Positions 34,175 to 43,298 of a DNA stretch of 64,000 nt are shown piece by piece. A model generated the notes under the pieces. It had not been told where the DNA came from. It searched no databases and was given only the letters and a program-made list of their open reading frames with translations. Numbering within the stretch: position 1 is the first letter of the stretch; every line of letters begins with the position of its first letter. The DNA is from JAYSYM01 sp964543475 (GTDB lineage Bacteria; Bdellovibrionota; Bdellovibrionia; Bdellovibrionales; JAMPXM01): the NCBI GenBank assembly GCA_964543475.1, contig CAZIYJ010000014.1, forward strand, positions 1 through 64,000, given 5' to 3'. The position numbers and the translations under genes are program-made.

Positions 34175-35760
34175 GGCGCTGGAGTTGCTGCCGGCGTGGC
34201 TGCTGGTTTCACACCTTTTCCTGGCGGAACTAGCAATTTCTTCGGAGCCTGCTTTTTCATCTTAAGAACTTCATTCTTAGAAGGCTTAACTGCTGTCGGC
34301 TGTTCGGCAGCTGACTTAGCAGGAGAAGTTTGCGCTGGTTGCGCTGCTGCATTCGGACCAGAAGCACTAGCTTCAGGAATTCCGAAGTTACGCATAACTT
34401 TCCACGCTTTCAAATAGTTGTAGGCTTGGAGCACCTGGAAATCTTCAGCTAAAATTTTATCTCGCGGCGATAAATTTTTTGAGCTCTTGTCCTTTTGATT
34501 CCACCACGCTGTTGGATCACCAGAGTTTTTGCCGTTCGCTTTATCTTCAGCCTCTTTGGTTCCGAGTAAGTGGCCAGAGATATCTTGTTCGCGACGAACA
34601 TCTCTTTTTATTACGGCCTTCTTAAACGCCTCATTATCGACATCATCAATCACTACATCTGGCTTAATTCCCTCAGCTTGGATCGACTTGCCGCTTGGAG
34701 TGTAATAGCGAGCGACGGTTAATTTTAAACCTGAGCCGTCTCCAAGTTTTACAACCGATTGTACAGATCCCTTGCCGAACGTCGTTTGGCCCATCACGAG
34801 CGCCCGCTTATTATCCTGAAGTGCGCCGGCGACAATCTCACTCGCGGATGCAGAATATTCGTTAACTAAAACGATGATTGGATAATTTGGGTTAGTCTTA
34901 TCTTTCTTTGCATAGACGACTTCTTTTTCTTTTTGATTTCGACCGATCGTACTTACGATCACGCCGCTCTCGAGGAACATGTCACTGATCTTTACCGCCT
35001 GATCAAGAAGTCCTCCCGGGTTTCGCCGTAAGTCCATGATAATTCCACGGACATCTTGGCCTGGGCTATTGGCGGTGTGAATCTTCAACATCTTCTCAAG
35101 CTCAGTTGCGGTGTTTTCAATAAAGCTTGTTAAGCGAATGTATCCATAGCCTTCCCCAAGATCGGTGTACTTAACAGATTTAACTTTCACTACTCCGCGC
35201 GTGATTGGAATTTCTTTTGGCTTTTCAAATCCTTCTCTAAAAATATTTAAGCGAACGGTTGTGCCGTTTTTGCCGCGAAGCTTTTGAGCAGCTTCGGCAA
35301 GACTTAAACCTTTAGTACTAAAGCCATCGATATCGACAACTTTATCACCGGCCTGAATGCCTGCAGCCCATGCAGGAGTATCTTCGATCGGAGAAATAAT
35401 TGTTAGAATATCGTTTTGCAGAGTGATTTCGATACCGAGACCACCAAATTCTCCGCTCGTCTCACTTTCAAATTCTTTATAAATTTCTGGAGGCATAAAG
35501 TTCGTGTGCGGATCTAACTCTGCGAGCATCCCTTTGATTGCGCCGTAGATAAGCTTTTTAGTATCAACAGTTTCTACATAGTACTGTTGAACCAAATTAA
35601 GTACCTTCGTGAAAATTTGAAGCTCTTGATACCGCTCATCTGCATAAGCGATCACTGAATTTGAAGTGAAGCTCCCGGCTACCAGCCCACCTAATCCCAA
35701 AACGATCAAGAAAACGAAAATGATCAGAGGTCGCAGTGGGCGAATGAAAGACTTTTTCAT
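34171..35760 (-). CDS. ctpA: C-terminal processing peptidase (S41)
   Basis: 529 residues. An N-terminal hydrophobic anchor spans about 11-28, a PDZ domain about 95-180 (FGGLGIEI...AGIQAGD), and the S41 core has catalytic Ser in SASASEIVAGAL and Lys in GKGSVQ 25 residues on. It cleaves C-termini of periplasmic proteins; family members process penicillin-binding proteins and peptidoglycan hydrolases. The tail (about 470-529) is an Ala/Pro/Lys low-complexity segment. The ATG overlaps the envC stop (ATGA), placing it in the FtsEX operon, so it may trim EnvC or its target amidase. Confidence 0.9.
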   Translation of the reverse strand: MKKSFIRPLRPLIIFVFLIVLGLGGLVAGSFTSNSVIAYADERYQELQIFTKVLNLVQQYYVETVDTKKLIYGAIKGMLAELDPHTNFMPPEIYKEFESETSGEFGGLGIEITLQNDILTIISPIEDTPAWAAGIQAGDKVVDIDGFSTKGLSLAEAAQKLRGKNGTTVRLNIFREGFEKPKEIPITRGVVKVKSVKYTDLGEGYGYIRLTSFIENTATELEKMLKIHTANSPGQDVRGIIMDLRRNPGGLLDQAVKISDMFLESGVIVSTIGRNQKEKEVVYAKKDKTNPNYPIIVLVNEYSASASEIVAGALQDNKRALVMGQTTFGKGSVQSVVKLGDGSGLKLTVARYYTPSGKSIQAEGIKPDVVIDDVDNEAFKKAVIKRDVRREQDISGHLLGTKEAEDKANGKNSGDPTAWWNQKDKSSKNLSPRDKILAEDFQVLQAYNYLKAWKVMRNFGIPEASASGPNAAAQPAQTSPAKSAAEQPTAVKPSKNEVLKMKKQAPKKLLVPPGKGVKPAATPAATPAP

Positions 35761-36890
35761 AACGAAGGAACTCCTTGATGGGCCGAGATGTTGAAAGCTT
35801 GTGATTTTATCCAGTTACGAGGATTTTCAGGTTCAGAGAAATGACGAATTTCGAAATAGATACCAGAACCAGATTTATTTGTCCGGCTCGTGGCTTGTCC
35901 AATCGAAGTGCCCTTTTTTATTTGATCGCCGCGTTTAACCGCAGAATTCTTCACTTGCGCGTAGACGGTGTAATAATGGTCGCCATGATCGACGATCACC
36001 GTGTTGCCATAACCAGGAAGCCATCCGCTATGTGCAATTTCGCCGTCAAAAACCGCCTGAACTTTGCTGCCTTCAAGAGACGATATTTGCCAGCCCTTGT
36101 GGCCAAGTTGAGTTTTAAATTTTGGATCAGAAATAATTCCGAATCCTTGCAGTAGATATCCCTCAACCGGAAGATCTAGCTCGCCCTTTTTTTCGAAGAA
36201 CGAAGGTCTTAAGAATGCGATGAGCTCTCGATCTGCAGCCGTCTCGTCGCTGGGTCTAAGACTCTTAAGTTGATTCAGTTGTTTTGCGTATCGCTTTTCA
36301 AGTTGAGAAATTACTTTAGTTTTTGATTTGTACTCGCCAATCAATGCCCGCTCTTTTTCTTTAATCTCGGATTGCACTGCAATGTACTTCGTCACAACTG
36401 ATTTAAGCTTTAATTTTTCGCCCGAAAGGGCTGCAAGCTTTGCCTGATAAGATTTAATCTGATCATAGTCACGCGATGTAATGATCTTTAGGTACTTCAT
36501 GGCCTGATCAACATCATGACCTGAATTTTGCGAGAAGATAAGTGCCAACACTCCTTCGCCAGAGAGACGATAAAGCGCTCGGATCCTTGCTCGTAATGAT
36601 TTTTTATCAGCGACTAATTCTGCTTCAAGTTCAGTAATTTTTTGCGCTGTCTGTTTTGCTTTGTTGTCAGCATCGAGCATGCGGTCAACGGCGCGACCCT
36701 TTTCTTGGGCAATTTTTTTAATCTTTTGGTTCACAGAATAAAGTGCCGCTAAAACTTTTCTCTTCTGTTCTTCTGTTGCGAGTAAGGCCTCTTTGCGATC
36801 CTGATACTTTTCTACCAAAGCAGTATCGCTGGCACTCGCTGAGGCCGCAGAAAGTGAAATTAGAACTGCAAGAGAAAGACTTTTTATCAA
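35757..36890 (-). CDS. envC: EnvC-like murein hydrolase activator with degenerate LytM domain
   Basis: 377 residues: signal peptide (ISLSAASASA), long coiled coil (about 25-235), then an M23/LytM fold (about 245-370). The zinc ligands of active M23 enzymes are lost. The HxxxD site reads HKGWQ, the Y-x-H position reads YAQV and the final HxH reads IYF. This matches EnvC, which activates amidases rather than cutting peptidoglycan itself. Being coupled to ftsX fits EnvC docking on the FtsX periplasmic loop during septum splitting. It has a TTG start with GAGGAAGAGC upstream, overlapping the ftsX stop as TTGA. Confidence 0.88.
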   Translation of the reverse strand: MIKSLSLAVLISLSAASASASDTALVEKYQDRKEALLATEEQKRKVLAALYSVNQKIKKIAQEKGRAVDRMLDADNKAKQTAQKITELEAELVADKKSLRARIRALYRLSGEGVLALIFSQNSGHDVDQAMKYLKIITSRDYDQIKSYQAKLAALSGEKLKLKSVVTKYIAVQSEIKEKERALIGEYKSKTKVISQLEKRYAKQLNQLKSLRPSDETAADRELIAFLRPSFFEKKGELDLPVEGYLLQGFGIISDPKFKTQLGHKGWQISSLEGSKVQAVFDGEIAHSGWLPGYGNTVIVDHGDHYYTVYAQVKNSAVKRGDQIKKGTSIGQATSRTNKSGSGIYFEIRHFSEPENPRNWIKSQAFNISAHQGVPSL

Positions 36891-37801
36891 GCTCTTCCTC
36901 GTCTGCTAGCTGCCCAACCATCGTTAAGGCCTCTTACTGCGAAGTAGGCACCAGCTAAACCCACTGCTGCACCGAGAGCTAAAACCAAAAGCACCGTCAT
37001 CAAACTTGCAAAACTTAGTATTTCGGTAAAGCGCATAAAGCCTAAGCTCTTGCTTAATACTTCAGTCGCAAATGAATACAGAGCAAAGTTTAAAGCAAGC
37101 GCTAGAGCCGCCGCCACGAAACCAATTAAGGCTCCCTCTACTAAAAATGGTGTGCGAATCATACTCTTAGTCGCGCCAACAAGCTCAAGAATCTCAACGT
37201 CTTCTCTGCGGACCGCAACTGATGCTCGGACTGCGTTCCCAACAATCATCAAGCCTCCGGCAAGTAACAATATTACGAGAGCCTGACCAAAGTTTGAAAT
37301 CACTTTTGCAAACGTTGAGTAGTTACTTACCCAGCTCTGGCCATAAGAAACTTCTTCGATGCCTTCAAAGGATTTAATTGTTTCACTCACTTCTCGAAGT
37401 TTGTCGGGCTTTGCGCCGCCGTTAAGGGTAATGCGAAAGCTTGCCGGAAATGGATTGGCGAAGTCTGAATCACTCAATAGGCCTGGCGCGTAACTTGCCA
37501 TTTGTTCTTTAAAATTGGCAGTTGCCATATCTCGATCGAGATATTCTACTTTTGCAACTTCTGTAAGTTTTTGTAACTGACCTTTAATCTTCTCAGTCAT
37601 TGATTCGTCGCTTGCTTCATCAAGATAGGCAGTGACTTGAACTGATTCGCCCCAGCTTGATAGGACTCTGGTGAGATTTTCTGAAATAAGCATTGTGCAA
37701 ACGATGACAGAGAAGGCTCCGCACAAAACTATCAGTGTTGAGAATTGAGTGCCGAAGTGATGTGTCCAGCTTCGCTGAATACTTTTGAAAATTGAATTCA
37801 T
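36887..37801 (-). CDS. ftsX: Cell division protein FtsX
   Basis: 304 residues with four membrane spans: about 23-43, then 170-190, 220-240 and 265-290. A periplasmic domain (about 45-165) between the first two is the part that contacts EnvC. The segment VGNAVRASVAVRREDVEILELVGA (in part) is the FtsX coupling region facing FtsE. Start overlaps the ftsE stop (ATGA). It forms the FtsEX complex that transmits ATP hydrolysis to periplasmic peptidoglycan cleavage. Confidence 0.92.
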   Translation of the reverse strand: MNSIFKSIQRSWTHHFGTQFSTLIVLCGAFSVIVCTMLISENLTRVLSSWGESVQVTAYLDEASDESMTEKIKGQLQKLTEVAKVEYLDRDMATANFKEQMASYAPGLLSDSDFANPFPASFRITLNGGAKPDKLREVSETIKSFEGIEEVSYGQSWVSNYSTFAKVISNFGQALVILLLAGGLMIVGNAVRASVAVRREDVEILELVGATKSMIRTPFLVEGALIGFVAAALALALNFALYSFATEVLSKSLGFMRFTEILSFASLMTVLLVLALGAAVGLAGAYFAVRGLNDGWAASRRGRA

Positions 37802-38451
37802 CGCAAGAATCCTTCTTTCAGTTCGATTCGGCGACGACCAGGCTTTGAGGCCACTAGCGAATGATCGTGAGTGGCAACAAATACTGTTGTTCCCTGAGCA
37901 TTCACTCGCTCAAGCAAATCCATAATCTCAAGACTCAGCTGCGGATCTAAATTTCCGGTTGGCTCATCGGCGATCAATAAACCTGGTTGGTGAATCAGCG
38001 CGCGTGCAATTGCCACACGCTGCTGCTCACCACCAGAAAGTTGTTCTGGAAGGTGTTTACTTCGAAACAAAAGACCAACTTGGTCTAACACATCGTTGAC
38101 ACGCTTTTGGATGAACGATTCTTTTTCGCGCTTGATCTCTAATGGAAGTGCTACGTTTTCAAAAACTGAACGATCTTTTAAAAGTTTGAAATCCTGAAAT
38201 ACAACGCCGATTTTTCTTCTGAAAAATGGCACTTCGTTTTCAGTAATCTCTGATAAGTCGTAACCGGCAACGCTCACTGCGCCTGAGGTTGGACGATCGA
38301 ATGCAGAAATCATTCGAAAAAGCGTAGTTTTCCCTGCTCCGCTTGGGCCGGTTAGAAAAACAAATTCGCCTTTTTTGATTTCCAGATCAACGTTTGCAAG
38401 TGCATGAACGGGACCCGGATAAGTCTTATAAACATGAGAGAAATTTATCAT
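37798..38451 (-). CDS. ftsE: Cell division ATP-binding protein FtsE
   Basis: 217 residues with ABC ATPase motifs: Walker A GPSGAGKT (35-42), Q86 loop, signature LSGGEQQR (138-145) and Walker B LLIADEPTG (158-166). GAGAA precedes the ATG. It is the first of four genes overlapping by 4 nt each (ftsE-ftsX-envC-ctpA). A 92-residue protein gene lies 19 bp upstream on the same strand and may belong to the operon. Confidence 0.95.
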   Translation of the reverse strand: MINFSHVYKTYPGPVHALANVDLEIKKGEFVFLTGPSGAGKTTLFRMISAFDRPTSGAVSVAGYDLSEITENEVPFFRRKIGVVFQDFKLLKDRSVFENVALPLEIKREKESFIQKRVNDVLDQVGLLFRSKHLPEQLSGGEQQRVAIARALIHQPGLLIADEPTGNLDPQLSLEIMDLLERVNAQGTTVFVATHDHSLVASKPGRRRIELKEGFLR

Positions 38452-38470
38452 TTCTCTATTGTAGTTCTGA

Positions 38471-38749
38471 TCAAAGAAGATGACCAGAAACGAGCTGGTC
38501 TAGAATTGTCTCGTGCTGCGCCTGGATTGCAGAAACCAAAGCTCGACGAAAAGCGAGTGAATCTATGTTAGACGATCGTAACACTTGCTCGGGCACGACT
38601 TCCGAATAGGGACTCTTCACACTCTTAACAATTCCGCCATTGCAATAGACTCGAGTAACTATAAAAGGGTTAGACACTCCCCAATCTTCAGTTTGGATAT
38701 GATATTCGCTACCGCGAAAAAGAATGTCTGAATTGAAGCCTTTTTCCAT
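38471..38749 (-). CDS. Small conserved-looking protein upstream of ftsE
   Basis: 92 residues, no signal peptide. It contains a motif I associate with small uncharacterised proteins of deltaproteobacteria-like groups: FRGSEYHIQTEDWG (11-24), followed by a strand-turn-strand with CNGG and a PYSEV segment. No function is known to me. No ribosome site is visible before the ATG, which lies in a CATATG palindrome. It probably shares the ftsE transcript. Confidence 0.65.
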   Translation of the reverse strand: MEKGFNSDILFRGSEYHIQTEDWGVSNPFIVTRVYCNGGIVKSVKSPYSEVVPEQVLRSSNIDSLAFRRALVSAIQAQHETILDQLVSGHLL

Positions 38750-38839
38750 ATGAAAACTGATTCTGAACGAGGCGTCTCATTTTGACAATCGGCGTTTCAA
38801 GACTCTAAGCGAGCCTAGCCCATTCCGATAAGTTCCATA

Positions 38840-40942
38840 GTGAAATCACCAGCTTTGAAACGAATTTTGCTTTGCGCTTCGGCAGTACTGTACACAGTGC
38901 TTGTCAGTGGTTGTTCTATGAAAGCCGTCGAACCCAGTGCAGTGCAAGAATCTCCGCCTGCCTCATACTGCTCAACAGTGACAACTTATTCAGGTGCGAC
39001 GATCACCGTCACTGGAACAGCTTACTATGCACCTCGAACAGACGGATTTAGAGAAGTCGAAGATGGTGGCTATCGTTATCGTCCAACTGCGGCAGTTGCT
39101 GGAAGTACGCTTTACTCAATTACTATTGCTGGAACCACTTATTCTTACACAACAGCTGCATCTGGCGACACTGATCAGACTGTTGCAACAAATTTGGCTG
39201 CGCAAATTAATGCTAATTCAAGCGCACCGGTGACGGCACAAGTTCTTCGCTTAAAGCCCGCAGGCTTTCAATACTGGACGCTCGTGAATCAAAAAGTTTA
39301 CAGCGCACCGTGGTCAGTGGCTCATACAAAATCAGCGAACATGACCGAGACACTTCGAACTATTGCTTCACCGATTCGCCATGCAGAGATCATGGTTAAG
39401 AACAGTGCTGGAAATATAATTCAATGCGGAGAGACGTCTGCAACCGGAACCTATTCACTCACGCTTCCTCAAGCTGGCTCTGGAACCTACACTGTCTATG
39501 TCAATTCACGAATCAATAACACGTCAGTCGCGCGAGCCTACGTTTTGGATTACAATTTGACGAATGTGCATTACTCTGTGAGCAAAAGTGTTTCGGCAAC
39601 AGCAAACTCTTCTGCAAATAATCTTTTAGCTTCGGGAGAAGGTGCAGTCACCTCGGCTGCGTTTAACATTCTCGATCAAGTCATCAAAGCAAACGAATAC
39701 TTAGGTGAGTATGTCGACACACCTTATGGCTGCGGGACAACTTACCCAGATTGCGTTCCATATACTCCAGCACCGCTCGTTTATATTTACTGGAAAAAAG
39801 GCGTTAACCCTTATTCTTACTATGGTGTTGATGCAGGATCGAGTTTCTACACCGGCGATTCGAGAATCTTTATCTTGGGCGGTAAGAACGGTGACGTCGA
39901 CAACATGGATACCGATCATTTCGATAACTCCGTGATCATCCATGAATATGGTCATTTTTTAGAAGACGCACTTGCGGTTTCAGAATCACCCGGTGGATAT
40001 CATGATGGAAATGCAGTGATCGATCCGCGACTAGCGTGGAGCGAAGGCTTTGCTGACTTTTTGCAAAGCGCTGTCACAGGTGATGAGTTCTACATAGATA
40101 CAATCGGGAATTCGAGCGGCACAGCAGGCGGCTCAGCATTCTTATCCATCGATCTTGAAAGCACTGGAATGGATACGCCAAACGACGGCGCTGAAGGACT
40201 CTTCCGTGAGTTCTCGATTGCTCGCCTACTCTGGGACGCAATTGATCCGCATCCTGCAAGTAACGCAGGTGGAAATGATAACAGCGACAATATTACGAAT
40301 GACAATTCAATGGCAGAGATCTGGACTGTTTTCGCAGGCGCAAACGGTTTAAAAAATTCTTCGAATCCATTTAGACATATGGGCACGGTCCATAAAATTC
40401 AAGATAGTATGGCCGGTAGAACGAACTGGTCCGTGCTTCGAGGAGACGAATTTCAGCACGGTAATGCCGCTTACAACGGTGTTGGCTTACGTGAATTCGC
40501 AACGCCGCTGACGACACCTTCTTGCGGAACGACAGCGATTGACCCAGTAGCTGATGGCGGCGATTTCGATTCATCTGATCTGTTAGTGAACAACGACTTC
40601 TTATCTTATTACCACTCAGGTGGCACTCTGACAGTCGTGCTTCAATACACTGTCGACGTCGCTTCTCGCCCAAGCCCTGCTGACTTAGATTTGTACGTTT
40701 ATAATTCTGACTTCACGTATGGGTCATCATCGACAATGCTTGGCTACAGTCAGAATGATCGCCCAACAGGTTGCGTTCTCACTCCAGCAAATTGCACGAA
40801 CGTCACCGAAACCGTAAGCACGAGTGCGCCCGCTGGCTATTACATGATTAACGTAATGGCCTTCACTGGCGACGGCTTCACTGGCGGACTAAGTAACTAT
40901 ACGATAACCGTGAACGGCACACAGCGATGCCTGGCACCTTAG
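38840..40942 (+). CDS. Large lipoprotein with HExxH metallopeptidase-like domain
   Basis: 700 residues from a GTG. Lipobox LVSGC near residue 21, then a Ser/Thr-rich region. Residues about 45-290 contain beta repeats and a carboxypeptidase-regulatory-like module (about 180-240). The putative zinc site is H368-E-Y-G-H372, with WSEGFADF 29 residues further (E402 as third ligand), as in gluzincins. The last 110 residues look like a pre-peptidase C-terminal beta domain with Asp-rich PADLDLYVYN. Probably a surface-attached or secreted protease. The substrate is unknown. The next gene is 7 bp downstream. Confidence 0.78.
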   Translation: MKSPALKRILLCASAVLYTVLVSGCSMKAVEPSAVQESPPASYCSTVTTYSGATITVTGTAYYAPRTDGFREVEDGGYRYRPTAAVAGSTLYSITIAGTTYSYTTAASGDTDQTVATNLAAQINANSSAPVTAQVLRLKPAGFQYWTLVNQKVYSAPWSVAHTKSANMTETLRTIASPIRHAEIMVKNSAGNIIQCGETSATGTYSLTLPQAGSGTYTVYVNSRINNTSVARAYVLDYNLTNVHYSVSKSVSATANSSANNLLASGEGAVTSAAFNILDQVIKANEYLGEYVDTPYGCGTTYPDCVPYTPAPLVYIYWKKGVNPYSYYGVDAGSSFYTGDSRIFILGGKNGDVDNMDTDHFDNSVIIHEYGHFLEDALAVSESPGGYHDGNAVIDPRLAWSEGFADFLQSAVTGDEFYIDTIGNSSGTAGGSAFLSIDLESTGMDTPNDGAEGLFREFSIARLLWDAIDPHPASNAGGNDNSDNITNDNSMAEIWTVFAGANGLKNSSNPFRHMGTVHKIQDSMAGRTNWSVLRGDEFQHGNAAYNGVGLREFATPLTTPSCGTTAIDPVADGGDFDSSDLLVNNDFLSYYHSGGTLTVVLQYTVDVASRPSPADLDLYVYNSDFTYGSSSTMLGYSQNDRPTGCVLTPANCTNVTETVSTSAPAGYYMINVMAFTGDGFTGGLSNYTITVNGTQRCLAP

Positions 40943-40949
40943 GAAGAAT

Positions 40950-41510
40950 ATGAAACGGAAATTATATTCGACATTCGCAATTGCTCTTGGACTCATCGGC
41001 ACACTGCTATTTGTGAACGCCAGCGAGAACGTGAGCACTCATCCAAGCAAGTTTGCCGTTCTTAAGCCTCACGGTCACGATCGTGCTCCTTCGAATTACA
41101 ACAAAGCTCGCGCACCACTCTATGTTTCTATTATGCGCATTGATGAAGGAACCACCACAGAGGTGATCCGCCTAAAAGGTACAGTCAAGGCTCTTCGTAA
41201 TTTTCAAAGTCTAAAGATCACATGGGCAGTGCCAGAAGATGTCGAAGTGCTTTCTGGATCAAGTGAAGTGCCACTAACGATCAATGCTGGCGAAAGTCAG
41301 AGCTTTGAAATTTTGGTGTCTCAGAAAACTCAAGACAACCGACAAATCTACTTCCACGCGACGAGTGATCAGGACGAGAGCGATAAGTTTGGCGCTACTG
41401 CTCAATACAACACGACAAAGCAAGAAGTGATCGCAAAGCAGCTTAAAGAAAACTTTCTTAAAGCTCGAGCGAAAGTTCGCTCAGGCGAACTTCGAAAAAT
41501 TATTTTTTAA
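40950..41510 (+). CDS. Small secreted protein next to the metallopeptidase
   Basis: 186 residues with an N-terminal hydrophobic signal (ALGLIGTLLFVNAS). The mature part (about 50-150) reads as an immunoglobulin-like beta sandwich (LYVSIMR, VIRLKGTVKAL, LKITWAVPE, SQSFEILVS), with a basic tail. Only 7 bp from the metallopeptidase gene, so likely co-expressed. It might be an inhibitor, chaperone or accessory subunit, but nothing in the sequence proves this. Confidence 0.65.
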   Translation: MKRKLYSTFAIALGLIGTLLFVNASENVSTHPSKFAVLKPHGHDRAPSNYNKARAPLYVSIMRIDEGTTTEVIRLKGTVKALRNFQSLKITWAVPEDVEVLSGSSEVPLTINAGESQSFEILVSQKTQDNRQIYFHATSDQDESDKFGATAQYNTTKQEVIAKQLKENFLKARAKVRSGELRKIIF

Positions 41511-41517
41511 TTTTTAA

Positions 41518-42093
41518 TTAAACAGTGACGATTTTAATTTCAGGATCAAACTGCTGCTGCAGAATTCCTTGAATTGCTTCGAGTGTTCCAGAAAGCGAGC
41601 TTGGGCAAGTACCGCAAGCACCCTGGTAGCGCACTTCGAGCACATGATCTTTATAAGAAATCACTTCGATATCACCGCCATCTCCCTGCAAGAAAGTACG
41701 AACGGTTTCGTCTAAAATTTCATCGATTTCTTTTAGGTCGCCCTCAAGTTGAGGCTTCTCAGATTTTTTTCGCTCGGTTTCAGTTAAGAATGTGGGGTCA
41801 TGTATGGCGAGGCGCGTTTGCAGAACTGATTGAACCTCAAGGCGCATAGTATCGATATCGACGTCGTCAGAATGCGTGATGGTAATTACATTCTCAAAGA
41901 AATAGAGCTGTCTTACTCCTTCGACTTTGAAAAGTTCTTCGGCCAGTCGAACGCCAAGGGCCTCACTTGGTCGCGCAAAGGTCGCACTGCCTTGGGATTT
42001 GATTGGCCGGTTTACAACGAACTTCAAAGCGTTCGGATTAGGAGTTGGCAAAATGCGAATTAAAATTTCTTTTGGTTGAGCTGCCTGTTCCAT
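41518..42093 (-). CDS. Nfu-type iron-sulfur scaffold/carrier protein
   Basis: 191 residues with an N-terminal Nfu_N domain (about 9-98, TPNPNALKF) and a C-terminal NifU-like domain (about 120-190). The CxxC that holds the cluster (C160, C163 in ACGTC) and the QGDGGD motif are present. It carries assembled 4Fe-4S clusters to targets. The ATG shares a base with the sufS stop (TAATG), making it the last gene of the suf operon. Confidence 0.9.
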   Translation of the reverse strand: MEQAAQPKEILIRILPTPNPNALKFVVNRPIKSQGSATFARPSEALGVRLAEELFKVEGVRQLYFFENVITITHSDDVDIDTMRLEVQSVLQTRLAIHDPTFLTETERKKSEKPQLEGDLKEIDEILDETVRTFLQGDGGDIEVISYKDHVLEVRYQGACGTCPSSLSGTLEAIQGILQQQFDPEIKIVTV

Positions 42094-43298
42094 TAGAAAA
42101 ACTCCTTTGCTTGAATGAGGCTGCGCTCGAGGAAATCGACCTCTTCAAGGGTATTGTAAATTGAAAAAGATGCCCGCGCAGTCGCAGGAATTCCGAATCG
42201 CTTCATCAGCGGTTGAGTACAGTGATGCCCTGTGCGAATTGCGATTCCTTTATGATCAATGATCGACCCCAAATCAGAAGGGTGGATTCCATCAATCACA
42301 AACGACAAAATCGGAACTTTATCTTCGGAAACTCCGATAATTCTTAATCCCTTAATGGCGCCTAGTTTCGTAGTTGCATGCTTTAAAATTTCTTCGCCAT
42401 GAGATTGAATTTGATCAAAACCAATTTTGTTCAAGAAATCGATTGCGGCTGCCAAACCAAGCGCATCAGCAATTGACGGAGTACCTGCTTCAAATCGCTG
42501 GGGAGATGAGGCGTATGTAGTTTTCTCGAATGTCACTTCACTGATCATGCTGCCGCCGCCTTGGTAAGGGGGCATTGCCTCTAGTAGCTCAAGCTTTCCG
42601 TACAAAACCCCAATACCGTAGGGACCAAAAATCTTGTGGCCTGAAAACGCGAGGAAGTCACAATCGATCAATTGAACGTCAGTCACCAAATGCGAAACCG
42701 ATTGCGCCGCATCGATCAAAACTTTCGCGCCAACTTTGTGAGCCGCATCGACGATCTCTTTTACTGGCAAAATAGTGCCGAGAGTGTTCGAAGCCCAACT
42801 GATCGCAACGATCTTAGTTTTACTAGAGAGAGTTTTTTTATAAACGCTGAAATCGAAGTCGCCCGCATCGGTGACCGGAATCACACGAAGCTTCGCACCC
42901 TTTTCTTCAGCGATCATCTGCCAAGGAACAATATTTGAGTGGTGCTCAAGTTCAGAGATTATAATCTCGTCGCCGTTTTTTAAATTAGCTCGCCCGTAAG
43001 TTTGGGCCACCAAATTGATCGACTCTGTAGTTCCGCGAGTGAAAATGATTTCTGAAGAACTCTTAGCGTTTACAAATGATCGAACTGTATCGCGAGCCGC
43101 CTCGTAAGCCACCGTGCCTTCGGCACTTAAGTAATGGGCTCCGCGATGAACATTAGAGGACTCATTTCGGTAATAGTCAGAAATTCGATTAATGACCGAG
43201 AGAGGCTTAAGAGTCGACGCCGCATTATCTAAGTAGACTAGCTTCTCTCCTCGAATCTTGCGTTCAAGAATTGGAAACTCGGCTCGAATATTTTTCAT
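42093..43298 (-). CDS. sufS: Cysteine desulfurase SufS
   Basis: 401 residues, class V PLP aminotransferase fold. PLP lysine K222 in AFSGHKIFGP and active-site Cys C360 in RTGHHC are both present, the latter in the short loop typical of type II (SufS) desulfurases. Residues HH119-120 contact PLP. It frees sulfur from cysteine for cluster assembly. The start overlaps sufD by ATGA. No sufE or sufU is in the operon, so the sulfur acceptor is encoded elsewhere or absent. Confidence 0.94.
   Translation of the reverse strand: MKNIRAEFPILERKIRGEKLVYLDNAASTLKPLSVINRISDYYRNESSNVHRGAHYLSAEGTVAYEAARDTVRSFVNAKSSSEIIFTRGTTESINLVAQTYGRANLKNGDEIIISELEHHSNIVPWQMIAEEKGAKLRVIPVTDAGDFDFSVYKKTLSSKTKIVAISWASNTLGTILPVKEIVDAAHKVGAKVLIDAAQSVSHLVTDVQLIDCDFLAFSGHKIFGPYGIGVLYGKLELLEAMPPYQGGGSMISEVTFEKTTYASSPQRFEAGTPSIADALGLAAAIDFLNKIGFDQIQSHGEEILKHATTKLGAIKGLRIIGVSEDKVPILSFVIDGIHPSDLGSIIDHKGIAIRTGHHCTQPLMKRFGIPATARASFSIYNTLEEVDFLERSLIQAKEFF

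Noticed and set aside
38782..38787. TTGACA upstream of the metallopeptidase lipoprotein as a promoter -35
   Set aside because: No acceptable -10 at 16-18 nt spacing was found, so no promoter is listed.
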